A stretch of 64,000 nucleotides of DNA from Nocardia terrae (GTDB lineage Bacteria; Actinomycetota; Actinomycetes; Mycobacteriales; Mycobacteriaceae). The stretch is from positions 1-64,000 of the forward strand of contig NZ_WRPP01000016.1 of NCBI RefSeq assembly GCF_009760405.1, given 5' to 3'. Shown piece by piece: positions 8,482 through 17,417 of this stretch (position 1 is the stretch's first letter; each line of letters opens with the position of its first letter). The notes under the pieces were generated by a model. The model made no database searches. It was not told the DNA's origin and worked only from the letters and a program-made list of their open reading frames with translations. The position numbers were made by a program, and so were the translations under genes.

Positions 8482-8690
8482 CGCTATTGCCTCGAAACAG
8501 CGATTCAGGTGCGCATTTACGAATTACCTACGGGTACTTACAGATAATCGTGTGACGGACGGTACATGTAGAAAACGATAATTGGTGTCGACGTTTTTCA
8601 GAGCGTGTTCTAGATTCGCTTCTGCGCCGACCTCAATGTCGAACGGTCGCATTCACGTAGATCATTCCGAATGCCCCCGGAGGACTCGGC

Positions 8691-10214
8691 ATGTACAGCT
8701 CCATGAATTCGGTTACGCCCGCGGGTAATTCACCGCGGCTCGGGGTCGGCGCGCTGCGGGAGCTGCCGCGGGATGTGACCCGGCCCCCGTTCACGCCCGG
8801 CAGCCTGGGCACCGGCATCGTGCATCTGGGATGCGGCGCGTTCCACCGCGCGCACCAGGCGCTGATCACCCAGCACGCCATGACCGCCACCGGTGACCGC
8901 CGGTGGGGAATCGCCGCGGTGGCCATGTCCCGGCGGGACGTGGTCGGCGCGTTGCGGGCGCAGGACAACCTCTACACCGCCCTGCTGCGCGATGAGGGCG
9001 CGGTGCGGGCGGAGGTGGTCGGCGCGCTCACCGCGGCCATACACGCACCCTCGGATCGGGTGGGGGTCGTGCGCCGGGTCGCCGATCCGCGCGTGCGCAT
9101 CGTCACGCTCACCGTCACCACCGGCGGTTACTGCCTCTCCCCCGCCACCGGCCGGTTGGATTCGGGCAGCGACCCGGTGCGCCACGATCTGCGCTGCACC
9201 GCCAAACCGTGCACGGCCATCGGCATGCTGGTCGGCGGGCTGGCGGCGGTGCGGCGTCGGGGCGGGACGCCGCCGGTGGTGATCAGTTGCGACAACCTGT
9301 CGGCCAATGGACGCCAATTGCGCAGTGCCGTCCTCGATTTCGCGTCCCTGCGCGACGATCGGCTGGCGAACTGGATCGCACGCAATGTGCAGTTCCCCTG
9401 CAGCGTGGTCGATCGCATCGTGGCCTCGGACGACGATGACACGGCCGCTCGCGCCCGGCTGGGCGGGGTCGACGATCGGGCTCCGGTGTCGGCCGAGCCG
9501 TTCATGACCTGGACCATCGAGAATTTCGAGGGCGAGCGGCCGCGCTGGGATCTGGCCGGGGCCGAGTACGTCGACGACGTCACCGCCCACGAGCTGGCGA
9601 AATTGCGGCTGCTCAACGGGACTCATCTGCTGCTGGCCTATCTCGGCGCGCTGGCCGGATACCCGACCATCGCCGAGGCCGGCGCGGATCCGGTGCTGGG
9701 CGGGCTGGCCCGGCAGTTCATGCTGCACGAGCAGGGGCCCACCGTCGCGCTGCCGGAGACCGAATTGCGGCGCACTGTCGCCGATCTGCTGCGCCGTTTC
9801 CGCAATCCGGCCATCCGGCACGATATGACGCGGGTGGGCCGCAACGGGTCGGACAAGATGCTGCCGCGGGTGACGGCGGCCATGCGGGAGAACCTCGCGA
9901 ACGGCCGTCCGACCCCCGGGGCCACCCTGCTGATCGCGGCCTGGATCCGATGGTTCGATCTGTGCGGGACACCCGGGGCCGTCATGGAGATCATCGACTC
10001 GCGGGCGCCGGAGCTGGCGCGGCTGGCCGCGATTCCCGACCCGCATCGACGGGCTCGCGCGTTTCTCGCGCGCACCGACATCTTCGGGGAGCTGCCGCAC
10101 CTCGGGCACATTCAGCAGGAGGTGGGCGACGCCCTGGCCGAACTGGTCCGCGACAATGTCACCGAGGTGATCGGGCGGCGGCTGCTGCCGGAATTCGACG
10201 GGAGGGTCGCGTGA
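8691..10214 (+). CDS. Mannitol dehydrogenase / fructuronate reductase family polyol oxidoreductase
   Basis: This 507-residue long-chain NAD-dependent dehydrogenase is of the size usual for the mannitol 2-dehydrogenase, D-arabinitol dehydrogenase and fructuronate reductase family. The N-terminal nucleotide-binding segment has G-I-V-H-L-G-C-G-A-F-H-R near residue 45. The C-terminal catalytic domain has K-L-R-L-L-N-G-T-H with the general-base Lys304. It likely interconverts a sugar alcohol and a ketose, though the exact sugar is not determined. The ATG lies 10 bases after a GGAGG ribosome site. The last four bases overlap the next gene (GTGA), so the two are translationally coupled. Confidence 0.85.
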   Translation: MYSSMNSVTPAGNSPRLGVGALRELPRDVTRPPFTPGSLGTGIVHLGCGAFHRAHQALITQHAMTATGDRRWGIAAVAMSRRDVVGALRAQDNLYTALLRDEGAVRAEVVGALTAAIHAPSDRVGVVRRVADPRVRIVTLTVTTGGYCLSPATGRLDSGSDPVRHDLRCTAKPCTAIGMLVGGLAAVRRRGGTPPVVISCDNLSANGRQLRSAVLDFASLRDDRLANWIARNVQFPCSVVDRIVASDDDDTAARARLGGVDDRAPVSAEPFMTWTIENFEGERPRWDLAGAEYVDDVTAHELAKLRLLNGTHLLLAYLGALAGYPTIAEAGADPVLGGLARQFMLHEQGPTVALPETELRRTVADLLRRFRNPAIRHDMTRVGRNGSDKMLPRVTAAMRENLANGRPTPGATLLIAAWIRWFDLCGTPGAVMEIIDSRAPELARLAAIPDPHRRARAFLARTDIFGELPHLGHIQQEVGDALAELVRDNVTEVIGRRLLPEFDGRVA

Positions 10215-10933
10215 CACCGGGGAACGGTTCCGGAACCATTGCCGAAAAACCGGTTCGGGCAGTGGTTTTCGATATGGACGGCCTACTGCTCGACTCCGAG
10301 CGGCTGGCCGTGGAGTCGCTGGCATTGTCGGGCGCCGAACTCGGTTATGCGCTCTCGCCGGAGTTCTGCCACGGTCTCATCGGCATGCCCGCCGACACCT
10401 GCCGCGAATTGGCCGTGGCCGCCTTCGGCCCGGGCTTCCCGCTCGAGGAGTTCTTCCGCCGGCACGAGGCGACCGTGGCCCGCCTGGTCGACGAGGGCCG
10501 CCTGACCATCAAGCCCGGCGTGCACGACCTGCTCGACGAACTCGATCGCCGCGACGTGCCCCGCGCGATCGCCACGTCCTCGGGCCGGGACCGCACCCGC
10601 CACCACTTGCGCGCCGTCGGGCTGGCCGACCGTTTCGGCGCGATCGTCACCCGCCAGGACGTCGACCGCGGCAAACCCCACCCTGAGCCTTACCTGACCG
10701 CGACGGCCGCGCTCGGCGCGCACCCGGAATTCACACTGGCCTGCGAGGATTCGCCCAACGGCCTGCGTGCCGCCCACGCCGCGGGCCTGCGCTGCGTCCT
10801 GATCCCCGATCTGGTTCCGGCCAACGCCGAGACGAGCCGCCTGGCCCACCGCGTCTATCCGTCGCTGGTTCAGGTCATCGACTACATAGCCGCAGCGAAT
10901 GACGAGCTGCGCTATCGGCCGGTGCTGTGGTGA
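10211..10933 (+). CDS. HAD-IA family sugar-phosphate phosphatase/phosphomutase
   Basis: This 240-residue haloacid-dehalogenase-like hydrolase has motif I F-D-M-D-G-L-L-L-D with Asp21 and Asp23, a C1 helical cap, the motif II Ser/Thr in I-A-T-S-S-G, the motif III Lys in R-G-K-P-H-P, and the acidic E-D-S motif IV. Members cleave sugar phosphates such as 2-deoxyglucose-6-phosphate or mannitol-1-phosphate, or act as phosphomutases. It starts at GTG 10211 inside the stop of the polyol dehydrogenase gene. A shared sugar-alcohol pathway is therefore likely: phosphatase releases a free polyol or sugar that the dehydrogenase oxidises or reduces. That step is inference. Confidence 0.8.
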   Translation: MTPGNGSGTIAEKPVRAVVFDMDGLLLDSERLAVESLALSGAELGYALSPEFCHGLIGMPADTCRELAVAAFGPGFPLEEFFRRHEATVARLVDEGRLTIKPGVHDLLDELDRRDVPRAIATSSGRDRTRHHLRAVGLADRFGAIVTRQDVDRGKPHPEPYLTATAALGAHPEFTLACEDSPNGLRAAHAAGLRCVLIPDLVPANAETSRLAHRVYPSLVQVIDYIAAANDELRYRPVLW

Positions 10934-10941
10934 TCAGACGG

Positions 10942-12222
10942 TCAGTGCACCGGATTGATACAGCTGGAGGGTAGATCCTGCAGGGAGCAGAGCGCCGGAG
11001 CCCGCGTGGGGACATAGCCCGCGGGGACGCCGCCGTTGGCGGTGATGTCGTGGTAGGCGGGCACCGCCGCGGTCGGGCGGCGAGACAGGCCGGGATCGCT
11101 GGTGACGTCGACGGTGTAGAGGCCGAAACGGGGTGAGTAGCTTCCCCATTCGTAGTTGTCGGTGATGCTCCAGTAGTTGTAGCCGATGACGTCGATGCCG
11201 TCGGCTTTGGCGCGTTGCACCCAGTAGACGGTGTCGCGGAGATCATCTTCGCGGGTCATGCCGTCAGTGGTGGCGGAGCCGTTGTCGGAGGGCATGCCGT
11301 TCTCGACGACGTAGAGCGGGCGGCCGGGGAATTTCTGGCCGTATCTGCGCAGCGCGTAATAGATTCCGTCGGGCTCGAGGATCAGATTCGACGGCTGATT
11401 CGTCAGTTGCGCGATCGCGTTGGGCGGGTTGCTCAGCGATCCGCCGTAGTAGTAGTCGATTCCGATGTAGTCGAGTTTGTCCGCGACCCGGTCGATGAAG
11501 GACGCGTCGGCCTGCGCCGCGCCGATGCCGGTGAACGCGAGATTGCTGGTGACCATCGCGCCGGGCTGCACGCCGTGGATGTGGTCGTAGATCGCCCGGT
11601 GCGCCGCGACCATCCGATCGATCATCGGGGTGACGTCGAGCGCGCCGAGATCGCCGATCTGCTGCTCTTTTCCGACATAGGCGAGCGGCTCGTTGAAGGT
11701 GACCCACAGCGGATCCAGGTGCGAGTAGCGGTCCACCACGGCACGCGCCTCGGTCAGCCAGTCCTCGACCATGCCGGGATTGCGCCAGCCGCCGCGATCG
11801 ACTTCCCAGCCGGGGAATACCCAGTGATCCAGGGTGATCATCGGGCGCATGCCGGCCGCGCGGATGCGGTCGAGCATGGCGTCATAGAAGGAGAAATCCC
11901 ATTCGCCCGGATTCGGTTGTACCCGTGCCCATTCCACGCTGACCCGGTAAACGCCGACGCCGAGGTTGGCCGCGTTCTGGATGTCCTCGCCGTAGCGATG
12001 CAGGAAGTCGACGGAATTGCCGTATCCCCCGCCCGCGTAGCGGCTCCAATTACTGTCCGGCGCAAAGCCTTCGCTCTGGAAGCCGGAACTGGACACGCCC
12101 CAGAGGAAATCACCGCCGACCGGTGGTAGCCCGGGATCGGCGGCGACAGTGCCGGGCGTGGCAACCGCCCACCATGCGGCCAGAACGATACCTGCCAACG
12201 CGAACAGTGTACGTTGCCCCAT
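10942..12222 (-). CDS. Secreted glycoside hydrolase family 1 (beta-glucosidase-like)
   Basis: The 426-residue precursor has a signal peptide (hydrophobic 6-22, A-A near 27). The GH1 (beta/alpha)8 barrel shows acid/base Glu178 in F-N-E-P and nucleophile Glu307 in V-E-N-G, both intact. The family retains configuration and cleaves beta-glucosides, beta-galactosides or related aryl glycosides. Export is less usual for bacterial GH1 enzymes, which are mostly cytosolic and act after transport. The C-terminal 40 residues with two cysteines lie outside the barrel. It is convergent with the HAD phosphatase gene (8-base gap). Confidence 0.85.
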   Translation of the reverse strand: MGQRTLFALAGIVLAAWWAVATPGTVAADPGLPPVGGDFLWGVSSSGFQSEGFAPDSNWSRYAGGGYGNSVDFLHRYGEDIQNAANLGVGVYRVSVEWARVQPNPGEWDFSFYDAMLDRIRAAGMRPMITLDHWVFPGWEVDRGGWRNPGMVEDWLTEARAVVDRYSHLDPLWVTFNEPLAYVGKEQQIGDLGALDVTPMIDRMVAAHRAIYDHIHGVQPGAMVTSNLAFTGIGAAQADASFIDRVADKLDYIGIDYYYGGSLSNPPNAIAQLTNQPSNLILEPDGIYYALRRYGQKFPGRPLYVVENGMPSDNGSATTDGMTREDDLRDTVYWVQRAKADGIDVIGYNYWSITDNYEWGSYSPRFGLYTVDVTSDPGLSRRPTAAVPAYHDITANGGVPAGYVPTRAPALCSLQDLPSSCINPVH

Positions 12223-12310
12223 CGCACGAGATTACCGGCCACGGAGCCGCTTTCGAGGCGGTACCGATCAGATCGAGGACCGCGGACGGCGTTTCATCAG
12301 CGCGTTGGCG

Positions 12311-12679
12311 TCAATGGGCCAGCAACCATCCGAGGCGGTCGTAGGCGAGCGCCGTGTACACCACGAGCACGACCGCCGACACCAGCGCCGCCACCGACAA
12401 TCCGGCTCCCCACAGCGCGAATGCTCCCCCGCCCAGCACGAGGATCTCGAGCACGAGCCGCACCGCCCCGGGCACCGCCACGGTCGCCTCCCCATTGCGG
12501 CTCGGATCTCCCGGCACGGCGAAGACGCCCCACGCCGCCGCCACCAGAATCGGCAGCAACACCACCAGCAGAAACCGCCAGGGCGATTCGAACGCACGCC
12601 ATCCCAGAATTCCGAACGACGCCACCGCGGTCAGTTCGAGCAGGAAACGCACACCGAGCATGAACGGGTTCAACGACAC
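12311..12679 (-). CDS. YrdB-like (DUF2568) integral membrane protein
   Basis: This 122-residue protein has four predicted transmembrane helices (about 8-28, 34-52, 70-88 and 92-112). The short loop W-G-V-F-A-V-P-G-D-P-S-R between the second and third is the signature of the YrdB/DUF2568 family. The function is unknown for the family. It lies on the same strand as the GH1 gene, 88 bases upstream of it, so a common transcript is possible. Confidence 0.75.
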   Translation of the reverse strand: MSLNPFMLGVRFLLELTAVASFGILGWRAFESPWRFLLVVLLPILVAAAWGVFAVPGDPSRNGEATVAVPGAVRLVLEILVLGGGAFALWGAGLSVAALVSAVVLVVYTALAYDRLGWLLAH

Positions 12680-12758
12680 GTGCGAAACCTACGCGTCCTC
12701 GTCCCCACGCGCAGTGGGCAATTCACGCCGAAAAGGTGGCCGGACATGCCACCGGGGA

Positions 12759-13013
12759 TTACGGGCTGGGTTGGGGGACGTTCACGTTGCACTCGTGGAT
12801 TTTCGGGTTGACCCCGGCGTAGTTGAGGGGACCCGCGAGGATGGTGACCGCAATGGTTCCGGTGCCGGCGCAATTGGTCGGCGCGTTGTCGTAGTAGTGG
12901 CGCTGGCCCGCGGCGATCACGCCGATCAGGAGCCAGATGAACAGCAGGACGGTGAATCCTCCGCCGTAGCGCACTCCGTAACCGCGATAACTTCGTTCGT
13001 CATAGTAGCCCAT
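12759..13013 (-). CDS. Small single-pass membrane protein, likely SigF-controlled
   Basis: The protein has 84 residues: a Tyr/Gly-rich N-terminus (1-18), one transmembrane helix (about 19-37), and a short outside-facing domain with two cysteines (C48, C75) and a Pro-rich end. No family is recognised. The ATG has GAAAGG about 8 bases upstream. A perfect GTTT-N15-GGGTAT promoter lies 59-83 bases before the start, so expression under general stress is expected. Confidence 0.7.
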   Translation of the reverse strand: MGYYDERSYRGYGVRYGGGFTVLLFIWLLIGVIAAGQRHYYDNAPTNCAGTGTIAVTILAGPLNYAGVNPKIHECNVNVPQPSP

Positions 13014-13071
13014 CGTCGTGCCTTTCAGCGCTTTGCTCCGGACCTGCTGGGTCCGCGATTCATTGATCGCG

Positions 13072-13096
13072 ATACCCGGCGGACACTCCGATAAAC
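13072..13096 (-). promoter_or_regulatory. SigF/SigB-type promoter for the small membrane protein
   Basis: Read on the minus strand this is GTTT, 15 bases, GGGTAT, an exact match to the actinobacterial SigF/SigB general-stress consensus (GTTT-N15-17-GGGTAT). The start of transcription should fall near 13065, leaving a leader of about 50 bases. Confidence 0.7.
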
Positions 13097-13109
13097 GGGC
13101 CCGGCACGG

Positions 13110-15449
13110 TCAGCCGCGCGGGCCGGGCGCGCGGCCCGGCGGCTGGGTGATCGACGGTGGACTCGGGGGCGGCGGGTTGTCGAGGGTGAGCGGGGTATCG
13201 GTGAGTTTGTGGTGCTCGCCGTGGTGGGCGATCGGGAGGGGGTCGCCCGCGAGCAGGCGGTAGGTGGTGGTCGCCGGGGTGACGTCGACGGCTATTCGGC
13301 TGGTGCGCCAGAGGATTCGGAAGGACAGACCGGTCAGGGCGTCGGGCAGGCGCGGGCTGAAGGCGGGGTGGTCGTCGTGGGCGCGGAAGCCGCCGAATCC
13401 GGCGACACAGCCGAGCCAGGTGCTCGCCAGGGCGGCCAGGTGCAGCCCGGCGTCGACGTCGTGGTGCAGATCGCGCAGGTCGGTGAGGGCGGCTTCGGCG
13501 AAATAGTCGAAGGCCAGGCAGAGGTCGCCGATCTCGGCGGCGAGGATGGCCTGGACGCCGGCCGAGAGGGAGGAGTCGCGCACCGTCAGGGCCTCGTAAT
13601 AGGCGAAGTCGCGGCTTCGCTGTTCGGGGTCGAAAGCGTTGGGGCACAGATACATCGCCAGGACCAGATCGGCCTGTTTGACGACCTGGAGGCGATAGAG
13701 GTCGAAGTACGGGTAGTGCAGGAGCAGGGGGTAGTCCTCGGGCGGGGTGGCGTCGAAATCCCAGCGGGCGTATCGGGTGAAGCCCTCGGATTGCTCGTGG
13801 ACGCCCAGCTCGGCGTTGTAGGGGATGACCATGGCGTCGGCCGCGTCGTGCCAGCGGGACAGCTCTTCGGAGTCGACGCGCAGCCGCCGGGCGACATCGG
13901 GGCGGCGCCGGCAGGCCGCGGCGGCCTCCCGCAGGTTTCGCCGGGCCAGCAGGTTGGTGTAGAGGTTGTTGTCGGCCAGGGCGGAGTATTCGTCGGGGCC
14001 GGTGACGCCGTCGATGCGGAAGCCGTCGGATTCGTGGTGGCCCAGGCTGGCCCACAGGCGTGCGGTCTCGACGAGAAGCTCTACGCCGCAGTCGGTTTCG
14101 AATTCCTCGTCGCGGGTGGCGGTCAGGTAGCGGGCGGTGGCGTCGGCGATGTCGGCATTGACGTGGACGGCCGCGGTGGCGGTGGGCCAGTAGCCGGAGG
14201 CTTCGTCGCCGTTGATGGACCGCCACGGGAACATCGCGCCCGACTGCCCGAGTTCGGCCGCGCGACGACGCGCCCGGTCCAGGGTGGAATGCCGCCAGCG
14301 CAGCGCGTCACCCGCGGCCACGGGCATGGTGTAGGTGAGCACCGGCAGCACATAGGTTTCGGTGTCCCAGAACGCGTGGCCGTCGTAGCCGGGTCCGGTG
14401 AGCCCCTTGGCGGGGATGGCGCGCGCCTCCCCGCGCGCACCGGCCTGCAGCACGTGGAACATGGCGAACCGCACCGCCTGCTGCAGTTCCGGATCGCCGT
14501 CCAGCTCGATGTCGGCCTGCGCCCAGAAGTCGTCGAGATACTCGCGCTGGCGTGCCAGCAGACCCGCCCACCCGATCTCCATCCCGGCCGCGAGCGCGGC
14601 CTCCACCTGCGCGCGCAGCGCGGGCGCGGAGCGCCGGCCGGACCATCCGTAGGCGAGGAATTTGGTCACGCACAGGCGATCTCCGAGTCCCACGTCGGCC
14701 GCGATGGCGACCCGGGCCAGGTCGTCCTCGGCGTGGACGGAGCAGCGGGGCGGGTCGCGGACCTCGAGTTCGTGATTCATGCCCGCGGCCATGCGCAGCC
14801 CGGAGCGCCGGGTGTGGTGCACCAGCACCGCGCCGAGGTCCGCCGCGACGTGGTGTTCGGCGATCAGTGGCTGGTCCAGTGCGGCGGCCCGGCGCGGATC
14901 ACCGGGTTTCGCCGAACTCGGTTCGTTCGCCAGCAGATCCGATTGCACGACCAGTTCCAGGTCGTCGTCGAGCGGCTCGACGACATACCGGATGGCCGCG
15001 ACCGCGCGCTCGGTGAACGACACCAGCCGCTCCGAGCGAATCCGCACCCGCCGACCGGTCGGCGAGGTCCAGATCGTGTCCCGGCGCAGGGTCCCGGACC
15101 GGAAGTCCAGGACACGCTCGTGCGCCTCGGTGTGCCCGTAGCGCAGATCCATCGGCTCGTCCTCCGCGAGCAATCGGATGATCTTGCCGTCGGTCACGTT
15201 CACGACGGTCTGCCCTTGCTCCGGATAGCCGAATCCCACCTCGGCGTAGGGCAGCGCCCGGGTTTCGTAGAAGCCGTTGAGGTAGGTCCCGGACAGTCCG
15301 ACCGGCTCGCCCTCCTCCAGGGTCCCGCGCAGGCCGAGATGCCCGTTGGACAGCGCGAAGATCGATTCGTTCCGCGCGAGCGCGTCGAGATCCAGTCCGC
15401 ACCAGCGCAATTCCCACGGCGCGACCTGGAAACCACTGGCGCCCATCAC
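13110..15449 (-). CDS. Glycoside hydrolase family 65 disaccharide phosphorylase
   Basis: This 779-residue cytosolic GH65 enzyme has an N-terminal beta-sandwich (to about 270), an (alpha/alpha)6 barrel with the catalytic acid Glu487 in T-G-P-D-E-Y, and C-terminal beta-jelly-roll domains. Members phosphorolyse maltose, trehalose, kojibiose or nigerose to beta-glucose-1-phosphate and glucose. The start codon overlaps the stop of the upstream beta-phosphoglucomutase-like gene by four bases (ATGA). This pairing matches the mycobacterial Rv3401-Rv3400 pair and gives a route from a disaccharide to glucose-6-phosphate. Which disaccharide is used cannot be told by eye. Confidence 0.88.
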   Translation of the reverse strand: MMGASGFQVAPWELRWCGLDLDALARNESIFALSNGHLGLRGTLEEGEPVGLSGTYLNGFYETRALPYAEVGFGYPEQGQTVVNVTDGKIIRLLAEDEPMDLRYGHTEAHERVLDFRSGTLRRDTIWTSPTGRRVRIRSERLVSFTERAVAAIRYVVEPLDDDLELVVQSDLLANEPSSAKPGDPRRAAALDQPLIAEHHVAADLGAVLVHHTRRSGLRMAAGMNHELEVRDPPRCSVHAEDDLARVAIAADVGLGDRLCVTKFLAYGWSGRRSAPALRAQVEAALAAGMEIGWAGLLARQREYLDDFWAQADIELDGDPELQQAVRFAMFHVLQAGARGEARAIPAKGLTGPGYDGHAFWDTETYVLPVLTYTMPVAAGDALRWRHSTLDRARRRAAELGQSGAMFPWRSINGDEASGYWPTATAAVHVNADIADATARYLTATRDEEFETDCGVELLVETARLWASLGHHESDGFRIDGVTGPDEYSALADNNLYTNLLARRNLREAAAACRRRPDVARRLRVDSEELSRWHDAADAMVIPYNAELGVHEQSEGFTRYARWDFDATPPEDYPLLLHYPYFDLYRLQVVKQADLVLAMYLCPNAFDPEQRSRDFAYYEALTVRDSSLSAGVQAILAAEIGDLCLAFDYFAEAALTDLRDLHHDVDAGLHLAALASTWLGCVAGFGGFRAHDDHPAFSPRLPDALTGLSFRILWRTSRIAVDVTPATTTYRLLAGDPLPIAHHGEHHKLTDTPLTLDNPPPPSPPSITQPPGRAPGPRG

Positions 15450-16216
15450 GACTCCGCCAGTTCGGCCAGATCGGAGACGACCACATCGGCCCCGGCGGCG
15501 CGCAGCGCCTCGGCGTGCCGGTCGTCTCCCCTGCGCTCGACGCCGACCACGAATCCGAAGCGGCCCGCGTGCCCGGCCTCGACCCCGGCCACGGCATCCT
15601 CGAAAACGGCCGCGCCGCCGGGTGATACCCCCAATTGCCCGGCCGCCGCCAGGAATCCGTCCGGCGCGGGCTTACCGCGCAGCCCGCGCTGGGCGAAGGT
15701 GTTCCCGTCGACCCGCACCTCGACGAACCGCGCCAGGTCGGCGGCGTCGAGCACCGCGGCGGCGTTCGCCGAGGACGACACCACCGCGATCCGCAGCCCG
15801 CTCACGCGCACCGCCGACAGGTAGTCCACCGACCCGGGATACACGTGCACACCGTCCCGGCCGATCATCGTCTTCAGCAATCGATCCTTGCGATCACCGA
15901 TGGCCCGCACGGTCCACTCGTCCGGTGCGTCCTCGGAATTCCCTTCCGGCACAGTGATATCCCGTGTCCTCAGGAACTCCCGGACACCGTCGAGTCGCGG
16001 TCGTCCGTCCACGTGATCCGCGTAGTCCGCCGCGCTGAACGGCCGGAATCCCGGACCGCAGCGCGCCGCCAGGAACTCGTCGAAGATCTGCTTCCAGGCC
16101 CGTTCGTGCAGCTCGGCGGTGCTGGTCAGGACGCCGTCGAGATCGAAGAGGGCCGCCGCGATCGTCTCCGGCAGCCCCAGCCGATTACCGGTGGCGCCCG
16201 CGCCGGTTCGCGTCAT
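15446..16216 (-). CDS. Beta-phosphoglucomutase-like HAD hydrolase
   Basis: This 256-residue HAD-superfamily protein has motif I L-F-D-L-D-G-V-L-T-S (Asp25 nucleophile, Asp27 acid/base), an alpha-helical cap containing a D-H-V-D-G-R-P-R-L-D-G-V segment typical of beta-phosphoglucomutases, Ser in V-V-S-S-S-A-N, and a Lys in R-G-K-P-A-P-D. It should convert beta-glucose-1-phosphate to glucose-6-phosphate via the bisphosphate. It is first in a two-gene unit with the GH65 phosphorylase, translationally coupled. Confidence 0.85.
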   Translation of the reverse strand: MTRTGAGATGNRLGLPETIAAALFDLDGVLTSTAELHERAWKQIFDEFLAARCGPGFRPFSAADYADHVDGRPRLDGVREFLRTRDITVPEGNSEDAPDEWTVRAIGDRKDRLLKTMIGRDGVHVYPGSVDYLSAVRVSGLRIAVVSSSANAAAVLDAADLARFVEVRVDGNTFAQRGLRGKPAPDGFLAAAGQLGVSPGGAAVFEDAVAGVEAGHAGRFGFVVGVERRGDDRHAEALRAAGADVVVSDLAELAES

Positions 16217-16263
16217 AGCCGTCCTCGTCCCTCCGTCTCGTCCGCGGTCAGTGCGGTCCGCGG

Positions 16264-16452
16264 TCAGTGCACGACGGCGCGGCTGACCGCCTGCGGCCCT
16301 TCGTATCTGCGGTCGGGGATCTGACGCAGGCGGTCGAGGATCACGGCGTCCGCGCCGTTGTCGCGGGCGAGGCGAACGAGATCGTCACGCTTGGCGGGAT
16401 AGTCGGCTCCGCGCAGGAACTTCTGGAGCCGAATTGGATTGACCGTCGCCAT
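16264..16452 (-). CDS. DUF2795 small protein, likely SigF-controlled
   Basis: The 62 residues match the DUF2795 family throughout: N-P-I-R-L-Q-K-F-L-R-G-A-D-Y-P-A then a helix L-V-R-L-A-R-D-N-G-A. Family members are small stress-associated actinobacterial proteins without known function. The ATG has GGGAG 8 bases upstream. A GTTT-N15-GGGTAG promoter lies 34-58 bases before the start, tucked between this gene and the sigF stop codon, so the gene can be induced by SigF apart from sigF read-through. Confidence 0.8.
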   Translation of the reverse strand: MATVNPIRLQKFLRGADYPAKRDDLVRLARDNGADAVILDRLRQIPDRRYEGPQAVSRAVVH

Positions 16453-16485
16453 GATGACGCTCCCATCGTCGAGTTCGCTCTCCGG

Positions 16486-16510
16486 CTACCCGGCGATCCG
16501 GTGCCGAAAC
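16486..16510 (-). promoter_or_regulatory. SigF/SigB-type promoter for the DUF2795 gene
   Basis: On the minus strand this reads GTTT, 15 bases, GGGTAG; the last base differs from the consensus T/C. The predicted start of transcription is near 16479, giving a leader of about 27 bases with a GGGAG ribosome site. Confidence 0.6.
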
Positions 16511-16521
16511 GCGTGACGGGA

Positions 16522-17301
16522 TCAGTCCTTCAGTGCCTCTTCGCGAAGTCCGGCGAGCGTCTTGGCGAGGATGCGTGAGATGTGCATCTGCGAGACGCCG
16601 AGCTCGGCGGCGATCTGCGCCTGGGTCTTGCCGTCGAAGAAGCGCAGCACCAGCACCTGGCGTTCCCGCGCGGGCAGGTTCGCGATGTGCGGCCGCACCG
16701 CCAGATACTGTTCGACCAGTTCGTAGTTCGGCTCGTCGGTGCCGAGGGCGTCGATCAGCGACAGCGGTGCGTTCTCCCCGCCGTCGGGCATCGCCGCTTC
16801 CAGCGACGAACTCTGATAGCCGTTGGCGGCCAGCATGGCCTGGGTGATCTCGGCCCGGTCGACGCCGATCTCGGCGGCGATCTCACCGGCATTGGGCATG
16901 CGGCCCAACCGCTGTGCCAGCTTCTCGATGGTGGTGCCCAGGCGCAGTTGAATCTCCTTGATTCGGCGTGGGACCCGCACCGCCCAGGTGCCGTCGCGGA
17001 AGTAGCGACGCACCTCGCCCATGATGGTGGGCACGGCGAAGGACAGGAAGCGGGATCCGCGCGTGACGTCGAAACGATCGATGGAGACGACCAGTCCGAG
17101 CCTGGCGACCTGCAGTAGGTCCTCGTAGGGTTCACCGCGGCCGGAGAACTTGCGCGCGATGTGTTCGGCCAGCGGCAGGCAACGGTCGATCGCCTCGTCG
17201 CGTAGGTCCTCGCGCGCCGGGTCATCGGCTTCGACCGCGATAGCCAGCTGTTTCAGCAGCGGCTCGATGTTGTCGTAGCTGTCACCTGTCATCGTCCTCA
17301 C
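16522..17301 (-). CDS. sigF: RNA polymerase sigma factor of the SigB/SigF/SigG family
   Basis: This 259-residue group 3 sigma factor shows region 2 with the core-binding segment E-D-L-L-Q-V-A-R-L-G-L, the -10 recognition part T-I-M-G-E-V-R-R-Y-F-R-D-G-T-W-A-V-R-V-P-R-R, region 3 with L-G-R-M-P-N-A-G-E-I-A, and region 4 helix-turn-helix T-Q-A-Q-I-A-A-E-L-G-V-S-Q-M-H-I-S-R-I. It should direct the general stress response. In mycobacteria the gene is paired with an anti-sigma factor (RsbW/UsfX); none is adjacent here. A SigF-type promoter right before the start suggests autoregulation. Confidence 0.88.
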   Translation of the reverse strand: MRTMTGDSYDNIEPLLKQLAIAVEADDPAREDLRDEAIDRCLPLAEHIARKFSGRGEPYEDLLQVARLGLVVSIDRFDVTRGSRFLSFAVPTIMGEVRRYFRDGTWAVRVPRRIKEIQLRLGTTIEKLAQRLGRMPNAGEIAAEIGVDRAEITQAMLAANGYQSSSLEAAMPDGGENAPLSLIDALGTDEPNYELVEQYLAVRPHIANLPARERQVLVLRFFDGKTQAQIAAELGVSQMHISRILAKTLAGLREEALKD

Positions 17302-17332
17302 TCCGTAGTCGGCTCAGGTGCACGAATACGGG

Positions 17333-17357
17333 GTACCCACTCCGGGCGTCATCGAAC
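17333..17357 (-). promoter_or_regulatory. SigF/SigB-type autoregulatory promoter of sigF
   Basis: On the minus strand this reads GTTC, 15 bases, GGGTAC, ending 32 bases before the sigF start. It fits the SigB/SigF consensus (G-N-N-T/GTTT, N14-17, GGGTAT/C) except for the fourth base of the -35 box. Confidence 0.55.
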
Positions 17358-17417
17358 GTCCAAGCAGCGGATTCTTTCGAATCTGTCAAGGTCACCAAAA
17401 AACTGCGACCGAAAACG

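Noticed and set aside
8513..8537. Possible SigF/SigB promoter GCAT-N15-GGGTAC
   Set aside because: It fits only the looser Streptomyces -35 rule (GNNT), and the polyol dehydrogenase start is 154 bases further on, so it was not counted with the four stronger sites.
7696..8690. Barstar-type antitoxin next to the RNase Sa-like gene
   Set aside because: The only small neighbour carries a signal peptide and is far too short for barstar; no other frame fits.
13209..15824. Open frame of about 870 codons opposite the GH65 gene
   Set aside because: It is an antisense shadow with no protein-like features; the GH65 catalytic motif and ATGA coupling are on the minus strand.
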